NCBI GenBank assembly: GCA_003427395.1
Contig: BFEA01000024.1
Coordinates: forward strand, 2,631,328 to 2,663,986
Reading direction: 5' to 3'
Source: Chara braunii
Lineage: Eukaryota; Streptophyta; Charophyceae; Charales; Characeae
Length of the DNA stretch: 32,659 nucleotides
Under the pieces are notes generated by a model. The model ran no database searches, was not told the origin of the DNA, and saw only the letters and a program-made list of their open reading frames with translations. This document shows, piece after piece, positions 18,374 through 27,154 of this stretch. Within the stretch, counting starts at the first letter, position 1; each line of letters starts with the position of its first letter. Made by a program: the position numbers and the translations under genes.

Positions 18374-18724
18374 ATGGACCATGGTCGGGGGCGAGGCTGC
18401 AGGGGGTGGCGAGGCAATAATTGCTCCAACGCACAAGACAGGGCCAGCACAGAGGGGAGGGGTGGTCGTGCACGCAGTCGCTCATGCTTCCGTGTCTCAA
18501 CTGAAGAAATACGTGGGTTGTGGTCTGAAGCAGCAAGTCGTATAGGCGAGCTTGTTGGTCACCCTGATTGGTGCTTGGGGACCCTTGATGATGTTACGAG
18601 GTTGCCAGTTGACAATTCGGGCAAACCAAATGCATGGAACTGTTGGAGGGCTTACAAAGAAATGGCCAAAATACTAGGGTATTGTGAGAGGGGCGAACTT
18701 CCAGACTTATTGTGGAGGCAGTGA
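18374..18724 (+). CDS. Unidentified 116-aa ORF
   Basis: An ATG with A at -3 and G at +4 opens a 116-codon frame ending in TGA. The N-terminal 36 residues are Gly/Arg-rich (GRGRGCRGWRG). The rest is of normal composition with six Trp in all (12, 50, 66, 88, 91, 114) and blocks such as VSTEEIRGLWSEAASRIGEL and NAWNCWRAYKEM. Spaced Trp and acidic/basic helices recall Myb/SANT-like DNA-binding modules of transposons, but the pattern is too weak to assign. It is the only free-standing plus-strand ORF of normal composition between 17.2 and 21.4 kb. It may be an exon or a transposon fragment. Confidence 0.3.
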   Translation: MDHGRGRGCRGWRGNNCSNAQDRASTEGRGGRARSRSCFRVSTEEIRGLWSEAASRIGELVGHPDWCLGTLDDVTRLPVDNSGKPNAWNCWRAYKEMAKILGYCERGELPDLLWRQ

Positions 18725-18840
18725 TGCTGAGATGACCTAATCCCGATGACGTGCCGTACACTGGCTTCAAACCAAGTCGAGAGTACGACGACGACAACGG
18801 GGAGGGAGGGGGGCTGATGGTGTAGGAAGAATACGTCCAA

Positions 18841-18843
18841 TGT

Positions 18844-18889
<46 letters not shown>

Positions 18890-18890
18890 G
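18841..18890. repeat. (TG)14(AG)11 compound microsatellite
   Basis: TG run directly followed by AG run. Confidence 0.95.
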
Positions 18891-19064
18891 TAGGTACTAG
18901 CACCAAACTGCAATTGGTACATTTTGTGGTAGGAGTTCAATTTTTTGTTCGGATTGCGGATTATCGATGCCAATGCAAACATGTGCTGCCATTAATGCTG
19001 TTTTTTTTTTTGTATGTGTCGGTTGTGGTATGTCATCTGCCTCCCGGTCTCCCTGAATTGTAAC

Positions 19065-19091
19065 CTCTCTCTCTCTCTCTCTCTCCCTCTC

Positions 19092-19158
<67 letters not shown>
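19065..19158. repeat. (CT)n microsatellite
   Basis: CT with occasional CCT and TTT interruptions over 94 bp. Confidence 0.95.
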
Positions 19159-19830
19159 GCCGAATGGACTTCATGATGGAGCATTGCGCAATTTCAATTT
19201 CACAGGATTTGTTGTGAAATTGTTATTGGTTTGCATTTCAGAGACATTGCACTTCGTCCGTTGCCTTATCCAGGATGTGGACATCCTTTGTGCTAAAAAA
19301 AACCTCAATGCATGCTATTGGCGCCATGATCCAGATCCGTGAGGATAATCATCCTCTTCGTCATCCTGTTTCTCTTTGGGTTGTGCACCAACACTTCAGT
19401 ATATCATGCAGGCTATCCAAAGCAGATTTCTTTTGTCACAAAATAAAGAGGGGCAGTTTTGTGTCTAGTTTTGTGTCTTTTCGTGTCTTGGATGCCTTCA
19501 TGTTCTGCATGACATCCACGGTCTCTGCAGGATTGCTGAATTACACCACCTGTATGACCCTTCATAGTTAGCGCCCGCTGATCGTTTTTGGAAGTCGAGG
19601 TTCTAGGGGTGTGTGTTATTTGAGAATACTGTCTAGTCTGTCCATAAAAACTGCAACATTTGGTGCTAATAATGATAAAGAAATGCATTGTGACATTTGC
19701 CGTATGGGGGCACTGTTGCTAACAGTACTATGTCGGGAATGGGCGTACTTGCACTACTACCGGTGCTACGATCCCCGTGGTACCGGTACCAATGCTACAA
19801 TCACAGTATACCAATGCGAATATTTGAATT
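19159..19830. other. No supported gene
   Basis: One plus-strand 98-aa reading (19275-19571) has mixed composition but no motif I recognise. I see no RNA gene. Confidence 0.4.
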
Positions 19831-19992
19831 CCGCTCGCTCTGGTACCAGTACTGCAATGGCCTGATGGTGCCACTCATCATGCTGCTGGGATTGCCAGAA
19901 GTGGTACTATGCCGCTCGCTCTGGTACCAGTACTGCAATGGCCTGATGGTGCCACTCATCATGCTGCTGGGATTGCCAGAAGTGGTACTATG
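19831..19992. repeat. 81-bp perfect tandem duplication
   Basis: Units 19831-19911 and 19912-19992 begin CCGCTCGCTCTGGTACCAGT and look identical. The length is 27 codons, so an ORF crossing it stays in frame, but no protein family is recognised. Confidence 0.93.
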
Positions 19993-20248
19993 GGTTGTAT
20001 TGCCACCAGAACACACACAGTTGTGGTGATATTTTAACACACAAACACGAATGCAGCAGCGACGAACACGCACACACACTGTGTCACGTACACACAAATA
20101 CGGAAGAACAATTCACATAGAAAGGATACATTCCGTCCCGACCTTGTGTTTCTTTGTGTTGTTGGTGTACCTTTTCCAAGATTGGAACTACTGCTGCACA
20201 TGTCCTTCTGCAAGTGGTGTAGGTATTAGAAGGGTTTAGAAGGAGGAC

Positions 20249-20311
20249 GGACATGCTGTTTCGCCAGATTCACGTTGGCTCATCAGGAGGCTGAGCTGCG
20301 ACAGCATGTCC
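20249..20311 (-). ncRNA. Hammerhead ribozyme, minus-strand copy A
   Basis: Read on the minus strand, stem III is a perfect 10-bp pair GGACATGCTG/CAGCATGTCC, longer than in copies 1-3. The triplet is GTC (cut expected between 20300 and 20299). The core CTGATGA is at 20286-20280, stem II GCCA/TGGC with loop ACGTGAATC, and GAAA at 20262-20259. Stem I (GCAGC-TCA-GCCTC) pairs only partly, with mismatches next to the core, so activity may be reduced. Confidence 0.78.
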
Positions 20312-20507
20312 AATATATATATATATATATTTTTTATTACTTGTTGTTGTGTTTGTTGATCATGCTGTGGTGGTGGTTGTTGTTGTTGTTTTGGTTGTTG
20401 TTGTTGATTGCTTCTTCTTCGTGTTGTTGTTATTGATGATGCTGGTGGTGGTGTTAGATCGTTTTCACGGTGCCTTGACATTGGTGGGAGGGAGGGCTTG
20501 GGCACGA

Positions 20508-20572
20508 ATGAACATGCTGTTTTGCGAGATTCAGACTGGCTCATCAGGAGGCTGAACTGCGACAACATGTCC
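20508..20572 (-). ncRNA. Hammerhead, minus-strand copy B, catalytically damaged
   Basis: It has the same layout as copy A, with CTGATGA intact and stem III of 10 bp (GGACATGTTG/CAGCATGTTC, two G-T pairs). GAAA has become AAAA, losing G12, and stem II has lost a pair (GCCA/TCGC). Copy B should be inactive although its stem III pairing is kept. Confidence 0.7.
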
Positions 20573-20776
20573 AAGTTTTTTTTTTTTTTTTTTGTGATTC
20601 TTGTTGTTGTAATTGTTGTTTATGTTGTGGTTGTTATAGCGGTTGTTGTCGTTGATTGCTTCTTCTTCGTGATGTTGTTATTAATGATGCTGGTGGTGGT
20701 GTTAGTTGTTACGAACGGGGGATCGTTTTCACGCTGCCCTGACATTAGTGGGAGGGAGGGTTGGGGTTTGGATGGA

Positions 20777-20833
20777 CATGCTGTTTCGCCAGATTCACAC
20801 TGGCTCATCAGGAGGCTGAGCCGTGACAGCATG
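20777..20833 (-). ncRNA. Hammerhead ribozyme, minus-strand copy C
   Basis: Stem III is CATGCTG/CAGCATG and the triplet is GTC. CTGATGA is at 20811-20805, stem II GCCA/TGGC with loop GTGTGAATC, and GAAA at 20787-20784. Stem I is ACGGC-TCA-GCCTC, with only the three inner pairs formed. The core is complete, so weak activity is possible. Confidence 0.77.
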
Positions 20834-20840
20834 GGTGTGG

Positions 20841-21198
20841 GTTATTGTTTTTTTTTAATTTTATTTGTGTAATTGTTGTTGTTGTTCTTGTTGTTTTGTG
20901 TGGTGCTTTGTGTTGTTGTAGTTGTTGCTCATGTTCTTGCTCCATGTATTGTTGTTGTTTTTATTGTTTTGCCCGGCTACCAGCCGGGTGGAGAGGATCA
21001 CCTTCTTAAACCTCGCGGATTAACCGTGTCAGGAACAATGAAGGGCACAAAAATAAATAAATAAATAAATTATCACATAACTATTGACTAAGAGCATAAG
21101 CAAGTGAAGTCGAATAACAAATAAGATGAGCGAAGAAAAGAAAAATGAAAGGACAGACAAACAAAGAGACAGACAAATCAGAATGACATAAAACAATG
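20841..21198. other. No gene; GTT-rich DNA with one hairpin
   Basis: GTTGTT-rich sequence continues from the array to about 20965. CCCGGCTACCAGCCGGG (20971-20987) is a tight hairpin. (AAAT)n lies at about 21050-21069. No RNA family was recognised. Confidence 0.45.
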
Positions 21199-21425
21199 TC
21201 CTCTTATTCTTTGTTTTTATTTCTTTCATTGTTTTACAAAAAAAAAATACACTGTATAAAGGATAAAAATAAAAAACAAAGACACATTGAAATCATTCAG
21301 TTTGTCATTGCCCTCTTATTCTTTGTTTCACTGTATTCTTATTTCTTTCAGTGTTTTACAAAAACAATTTACATTGAATAAGGGATAAAAATAAAAAACA
21401 AAGATACATTGAAATCATTCAGTTT
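21199..21425. repeat. 112-bp tandem duplication at the left element border
   Basis: Two copies (about 21199-21310 and 21311-21425) each run from CCTCTTATTCTTTGTTT to CATTGAAATCATTCAGTTT. The second copy ends inside the left inverted repeat of the 5-kb element, so the terminal word TTGAAATCATTCAGTTT is itself duplicated. Confidence 0.85.
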
Positions 21426-21869
21426 CTTTGTCTTCTCAACGCCTCCTTCACCGTGCCTCTAACGTACAAGGCTCGCCACGTTGATGAAGTTGAGCGCGAG
21501 CTGCCCCCATCCCCGTATGCCATAACAACCCACTTGCACGGAATGGGAAAGAGGCAGAGTGAAGGAAGAGGTGTTAAACACAAGGAAGAGGAGCAGAAAA
21601 GGAAAACCAATAGGCAAAGGGAGAGAAAAAAAAAAAATGTTCACACAAACATCTTCTTTCTTTTACTGCATTCTTCTTTCTTTTACAGTTTTGCAGTTTT
21701 GGTGAAGAGTCTACCACGTTCGCTTTTCAGCATACCTGCACTTCCTTCTTTATTTTTCGTTCTCATTTTCGCCCTTCGGACTTTTCCTTTGAGGCTGTTA
21801 GGGTGCAGGGTACAAAACAAAGTAAAATGACACAAACTTATGTTGTTCTTTTACTGCATTCTTCACTGA
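21409..21869 (+). repeat. Left inverted terminal repeat of the 5-kb element
   Basis: It aligns by eye along its length with the reverse complement of 25933-26396. Shared words include ACGTACAAGGCTCGC, GATGAAGTTGAGCGCGAGCT, CATCCCCGTATGCCAT and GGGAAAGAGGCAGAGTGAAG. Short indels separate the copies, so they are not recent duplicates. Confidence 0.85.
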
Positions 21870-21901
21870 CCTTAAAGTGACAAGCCCTGCATGCATCCCA
21901 A

Positions 21902-23700
21902 GTGCTCCACTTGCACCCTGACCCTGATGCCGTAGCACACCTGTGTATCTGTGATAAGCTGTTGCCGCCAACTCGCGTCCAATTCTCTAATTTCGTGAAA
22001 GTTGCGCTTAGTGTCATACGTGGGATCTCGCTGCCTGAACCCTCAGACTGTCAATGTCAGAAAGTGTTTCTTGAGTGCTCACACTTAGTCGGCGACCTTG
22101 ACAAGTATATTGCTAAATACCTGAGGTCGGTCTCCAAGCAGCTTCGGGCGGCCGCTCTGAACAAATTGCAGCAGTGGCGCTCAACCGTTCTCACACGTTG
22201 CCAGAGCAACATCTAATCCTCCCACACTATCACACGACAACCACACTCCTTTCACTCAGTGTACAGGGCTTTGAGACACCTTCAACAACACTGCTATTGT
22301 TCCTGTCGACAAGACCTCACATATCTTGGCAATCTGTTGTAAAAATTGGTACCTGTCTCATCTGTCTGCTCATTTGGACAACCCTACCTATGTTGTGCCT
22401 CTTGACTCTATCGCAAATATTCTCGAATATCATGCGCTCTGGAATCATCGGTGGGGATATACACACAAAGACACGATGCGATATCTGTGCTATGCACTTA
22501 AAGCGCACAAATCACCCCCTGGGCTTCGTGGTATTGTCAGCGTCATAAAGCGAAATAATCTTTCCCTACCGCAGCGATCTCGATCAACTGCGCCATCTGT
22601 CCATGCAGTCCGCCACCGACCTCCCGACAAACCCTTGGCCAGTACTACCGTCGCTTCTACCCGCCTCAGGGTTGCACTACAAGGAGTCTTTGAAACTCTT
22701 CGTGAGAAGGATAATCTGTTGTATCAGCAAAGTGGTGTGAGACGGTGTTGGATCGTGCAAAGCGCAGAGACGGTGTTGGATCGTGCAAAGCGCTGAGAGG
22801 TGATGCTTGATCTCAAACGTAATTCCTCTTCGTGACCATGCTCCTCGCACTGTTGATTTCACAACTATGTATACCAATCTCCCTCATGACCGTATTTGTC
22901 ATAATGTATGAAAAGCGGTTGAGGAAGCCTATACATATGCCTTACAACAACATACACATCCTCCTACCCTTAACATGATTGTTAAAGTGCCCCGTGAAGG
23001 GGAGTGGATGGTTCATACGGGACCAAACACCTTGACCGTTTCCCAAATTTGTGAACTTCTCCATTTAATTGTCACAAACACGTATCTTTATGCAGTGGAC
23101 GACACCTTGCGACATCAGTCGATTGGCATCCCGATGGGGACTAACTTTGGTTCGGAGATAGCTAATTTGACGTTGTATTGGGATGAGGCTCGATTTGTTG
23201 ATGACCTCCAGCGGCGCGATCTTCGCATAGCTCAACGGAATTCGTTCACATACCACTTGATCAATGATGTTCTCTCATGGGGACACCTGCCACCACCATC
23301 AGAGTACTAGGCCTCGAATGGAAGGAGACCACAACGCCTGATGGCTCTTGCACATTCTTGGGTGCATGCCTCCAAGTCCGCCCTGAAGGCTCCCTGCGTA
23401 TGAGTGTCTTTGACAAAGCAGCTGAATGGAATTTCCCAGTTATTCGTTATCCTAGTGCTACATCTAACGTCCCTGCACACCAGCCGGCGGGAATGTTTAC
23501 AAGCCAGCTTACTAGGTTTGAGTATGTCTGCAACAACTGGTATGATTTCAAAACTGCAGCAGCAATGCTCACACGCCGCATGCTTTTTCGCGGGCACTCT
23601 CCAACAACGCTTGCGAAAGGATGGACTTCCTATATTCGTAAACGTCACCACAGGTACCCTGCGCATGTGACCCGCCTCTCCAGCTGGTTCCGCAGCATGC
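21902..23700 (+). pseudogene. Penelope-like reverse transcriptase, decayed
   Basis: Blocks appear in order across several frames. The first is a CxC...H...GDL segment (CQCQKVFLECSHLVGDL). Next come IVPVDKTSHILAICCKNWY (22285-22345), ALKAHKSPPGLRGIV, GVRRCWIVQS and DFTTMYTNLPHD (motif A, about 22855-22890). Then follow IGIPMGTNFGSEIANLTLYW (motif B) and LINDVLS (motif C, about 23260). The end is FPVIRYPSATSNVP and GMFTSQLTRFEYVC. This order matches the RT family with GIPMGTN...A.L and RYIDDVLS motifs that I associate with Penelope-like elements. At least three frameshifts or stops break it. Motif C reads LIND where an Asp pair is expected, so catalysis would be lost. Confidence 0.65.
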
Positions 23701-24647
23701 TTCGATGGTCTATTCATCACCCGCTTTCTCGGGTATCTACACACTGTCCTCGGACTACGCCTGTCACAGCCCCTTCTTCATTATCGGTGCCTGTCACACC
23801 TATCACAGCCTCTTCTTCATTACCTGCGTCTGCCGCACTTGCGTCCTCATTAGTCTTAGTAACCCCTTCCATGCCGTTTGTGACCCTGGCTGCCCCTTTT
23901 CGGTTCACAGCCTCTTCCTCATCGGCCTTGGTTGCTTCTACGATTGATTCCTCGGGAGCAACTCGACCCGCACCTGCTATGTCGCCCTTGGTCTCGGTAT
24001 GTTCCTCCATGGCATCCGTGGCCACCACAGCCGTTGTGTCGCCCTTGGTCTCGGCGTGTTCCTCCATGGCATCCATGACCACCGCATCTGTTGTGTCTCC
24101 CTTGGTCTCGATGCGTTCCTCCATGGCATCCGTGGCCATGCCTGCATCACCACCTGCAGAGTTCCCTCTTCGGGTCTCACCTACAACTGCCCCCCCTGTC
24201 TCTGCTTCAGCCACTTCACCACCCCTGACTTCATCCCCCCCGTCTTCACCTCCTTTATTTCCCCTGGTTTTATCGCCGTCTGTTACCCACCTTCCGACTA
24301 CTCTACCACCCCTGTCTTCACCATTCCTACCTCCCCTGGTTTTGTCTTTATCCGTTGCCCCCTTTCCTAATCCACAAACCACTTCGTCCACACAGACTCC
24401 GTCATCATGTTCTGCCCCTGCAGAAAGCCTACTTTGTCGTCCTAGACGCCGACTTCGACCTACTTCCCAACCTCAGCTTACTCCCCTTTCCTCCATCTCT
24501 GTTCTTGGACGAAGAAGAAGCCGTTCATTCTCCCCACCACGGCCCTCCCCAACATCCCGTCCCCGTCTTTTGCCGCCCCAAGCATCCTTATCACGCCTGC
24601 AACGCTCTTTGACTGCAGACCTTTCTGCAACGCGGCAAATCATCTGA
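23701..24647 (+). pseudogene. Pro/Ser/Thr-rich linker after the RT
   Basis: The frame of the RT C-terminus (open from 23277) continues for over 300 residues of Pro, Ser, Thr and Ala. It includes three 54-bp repeats coding for SPLVSVCSSMASVATTA-like units (about 23980-24140). Near its end is a basic RRRSRSFSPPRPSPTSRPR stretch. The composition suggests a disordered linker. The frame stops at TGA 24645, while the Josephin-like frame is open from about 24620 in +1. Either a frameshift separates them or two proteins overlap. Confidence 0.55.
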
Positions 24648-24664
24648 GGATGAACTTGGCAAGG

Positions 24665-25098
24665 GGACTGTAGGAGATTTTGTAGAAAATCCGCCTGACC
24701 GGCCTCCACCGAATTTCTGTGGCCTCGCTGCGACTAACATCTGCCTACAAGCCTATTGTCGAGAACCATATACTCACTCTGATTTCTTGGCCATTGCTTC
24801 CGATCTTAATGCTCAGGAACGTGAGTTATATGGCGATAACACGACTCTGTATCCCCCACAGGATAGTAATTACATTCGACATGAGGGATTCAATGTCTCT
24901 GTTTTGGAGACTGCTTTCATAGGGCGTCGATTTGATATGCAACGTGGCCCTTTGGGTGGCGACCCGAACCACTATTCGAACGTTTGTGCCTATATTCTAC
25001 ATACTCCTAGCCTCTATACCGACCTTGTTCGTGCCTTTGGTTCTTGGGAATTATGGAACGACGGTGCTATGGTGCAAAACTATTACTCCCATCTGTGA
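24665..25098 (+). pseudogene. Josephin-like domain, copy 2 (no catalytic His)
   Basis: The reading has NFCGLAATNICLQAY (putative catalytic Cys), then FLAIASDLNAQERELY and SNYIRHEGFNVSV. It ends with YILHTPSLYTDLVRAFGSWE and LWNDG. It aligns block by block with 5784-6190. Where copy 1 has GHYMAL this copy has SLYTDL, so the His expected from ataxin-3-type enzymes is gone. The frame ends at TGA 25096-25098, and the natural continuation (DLVRNYPNLQLFQV) is in another frame. If the parent protein was active it would have cleaved ubiquitin chains. This copy would not. Confidence 0.55.
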
Positions 25099-25099
25099 T

Positions 25100-25807
25100 C
25101 TCGTGCGTAATTACCCTAACCTGCAACTGTTCCAGGTCATTGACCCTGTGGGTACCTCGTGTACTTCCATCCCCGCCTCTACGGCTATCTTTGTGCCTGC
25201 CTCCGTACCTGTCTCTATGCCTGTTTCTGTGTCTGTCTCCTTTCAGGTTACTGACCCTATGGGTATCTTGTGGACTTCCGTCCCCGCCTCTGCACCTGTC
25301 TGTGTACCTGCCTTCGCACTTGTCTGCATACCTGTTTCTGTGTCTGTCTCTGTGCCTACCTCCATGTCTGTCACCGTGGCCGCTTTAGTCTTCATTCCCC
25401 CACATGCTGCACTAACACCTTGTAACTTCCTTTGTGAGATCACTGACACAGTTACACTTGGTTGTGGAAAGCATCGACTTTGTCGACATCACTACAACGA
25501 TATAATTTTTCAGGCCCGCTGTCGGCAGGGATGCCACCTGTATCCGGATTGTGAACATCCTCTGCATCTAGATGCAGTATGTCCCATCTATGCCTATGGG
25601 CGCTATAGCGAATGTGCACTTATCTGTGATGGTGAACGTCCCACAATCGTCATGGCCTGCAACCAGCATGGCCTCTGCCGTGCATGGTTCAGAGGTATGG
25701 TTGATGCTAGCCGTCGTGGCTTCTGCTGTGACAAAGTTGCTTACCTGAATGGTTTTCGTCCTATAGGTCAGTGGGAGGGCTGCTACCATCACCCATCCTT
25801 AGGATAG
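25100..25807 (+). pseudogene. Pro/Val/Ser repeat and RING-like domain, copy 2
   Basis: The frame opens with DLVRNYPNLQLFQVIDPVG and then has about 80 residues of VPASVPVS-type repeats, with QV(I/T)DP(V/M)G occurring twice. This expansion is absent from copy 1. The cysteine-rich part follows: CNFLC, LGCGKHRLCRHHY, DCEHPLHLDAVC, MACNQHGLC and SRRGFCC. Relative to copy 1, the CPFC and CPIC pairs have decayed (CPIY, and no final pair), so zinc binding is doubtful. It ends at TAG shortly before the right terminal repeat. Confidence 0.55.
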
Positions 25808-25932
25808 TTGTCCTATCCGTCGTGAGGGTCTTACCTAGATGTACCTTGCACCCTGACAAAAATGTGCAGGTGCACTGAAAAGAGTGTCCAAGAATGTGCA
25901 AAGGTGGGAAACCCTTCACTCAAACTGCAAAA

Positions 25933-26396
25933 CAGTGAAGGATGCAGAGTAAAAGAAGAACATGAGTTTGTGTTATTTTACTTTGTTTGTGCCCTGCACC
26001 CTAACACCCTCAAAGAAAAGTCAGAAGGGTGAAAATGAGAATAAAAAGTGAAGAAAGAAGTGCAGGTGCGCTGAAAAGTGCACGTGGTAGACTCTTCAGT
26101 AAAACTGCAAAAGTGTGAAAGAAAGAAAAATGAAGTAAAAGAAAGAAGATGTTTGTATCACTTTTTTTATTTTTATTTTTTCTCCCTCTGCCTATCGATT
26201 TTCCTTTTCTGCTCCTCTCTTCCTTGTGTTTGCCACGTCTTCCTTCACTCTGCCTCTTTCCCATAGCGTGCAAGTGGGCTGATATGGCATACGGGGATGC
26301 GGGCAGCTCGCGCTCAACTTCATCAAACGTCGCGAGCCTTGTACGTGAGAGGCGCAGCGGAGGAGTCGAGAAGACTGAGAAATTGAATGATTTCAA
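25933..26396 (-). repeat. Right inverted terminal repeat of the 5-kb element
   Basis: Reverse-complement partner of 21409-21869. Both copies keep a reading with DEVERELP.SPYAI..HLH and MGKRQSEGR (plus strand on the left, minus strand on the right). Part of it also occurs at 7330-7610. Confidence 0.85.
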
Positions 26397-27154
26397 CGTG
26401 TGCATATCCCCGTTGAGCTACCAGTCCACAGTATGAAAGCTAATCAGTTGCAATCACAAAGGTGGGCCAGCCGAGGGCGTTTCTCGTACGCTGTAGCATA
26501 GGGGGTATGCGCGGTCCTACGCCTCTATCGGACCCTCACGCGAATTGACACATTGGGGGGCTGAAGTCCCAAGCGCGACTCGTCGTCGGTCGACTAGGAT
26601 GCATCCCACTCAGCACACGTTACACCACGCTTTAAAACATAAAATTAAAAACACACTCAAACAACACAACAACACTCCTACTTTCTTTAGTTAACTGATA
26701 ACCTTCCGACGCGGAAATCAGTTAGGTGACACGCACGAGACTTAGTATGAAACTGCGTGGTGTCGCACTTCTTCTGATCGGGCCACTTCTGGCGACCAGA
26801 AAGCCAACAGGCTATGACGCAGGGTTTGGATGTCGTTTGCAATAAATAAAATAAATTAATTAAATCAAATCCCTTCTTGTTGTCTGCGTCCGGCTTCGAG
26901 CGAGACCCTTCAATTGCGGTCTTCGCCGGTCCCCGGTCTATCTTTTATTTTGATTCGGAACAACAAGGATTATGTAATTAATAATCATGAAATTTTGGAT
27001 GCGCCATGCATGTGTCAATTTTGCCAATTTGCTAGTTTTGAGAACTGTGACAAGATCTTCAAGAAGCATAATCATCAAAGAAGGTCAATGCAAACGAAGC
27101 AGAACTGACTGACTCGAGACAGAGACGAGATAATTGAGGAGAAAAGTGAGAACT
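26397..27154. other. No gene; contains one strong hairpin
   Basis: TAACTGAT (26692-26699) pairs with ATCAGTTA (26717-26724) around an inner TTCCG/CGGAA stem. A (A/T)-rich patch at 26840-26870 and a GC-rich stretch at 26460-26600 show no RNA or coding motif that I recognise. The region abuts the truncated integrase of element 2 and may be part of another repeat. Confidence 0.45.

Larger units (their letters stand above)
20235..20840 (-). repeat. 262-bp tandem array carrying hammerheads
   Basis: Three hammerhead-bearing blocks lie 261 and 264 bp apart (TCATCAG at 20280, 20541 and 20805). They are joined by related TTGTTG-rich DNA with shared words GATTGCTTCTTCTTCGTG, GATGCTGGTGGTGGTGTTAG and GGGAGGGAGGG. 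On the minus strand each unit would be released by self-cleavage at its hammerhead. No protein is encoded. Confidence 0.85.
21409..26396 (+). mobile_element. 5-kb Penelope-like retroelement with long inverted ends
   Basis: Inverted repeats of about 460 bp bound an interior that reads, on the plus strand, as reverse transcriptase, Pro/Ser-rich linker, Josephin-like domain and RING-like domain. Penelope-like elements can have terminal repeats in inverted orientation, which fits. A DNA transposon with a captured RT fits less well. All coding parts are frameshifted. Shared outermost bases are TTGAAATCATTCA. No clear target duplication is seen outside. Confidence 0.6.

Noticed and set aside
23717-24391. 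224-aa minus-strand Glu/Gly/Thr-rich ORF
   Set aside because: Antisense shadow of the Pro/Ser-rich coding repeat on the plus strand.
26450-26600. GC-rich patch as rRNA or tRNA
   Set aside because: No match to conserved rRNA words or to a tRNA fold that I could recognise.
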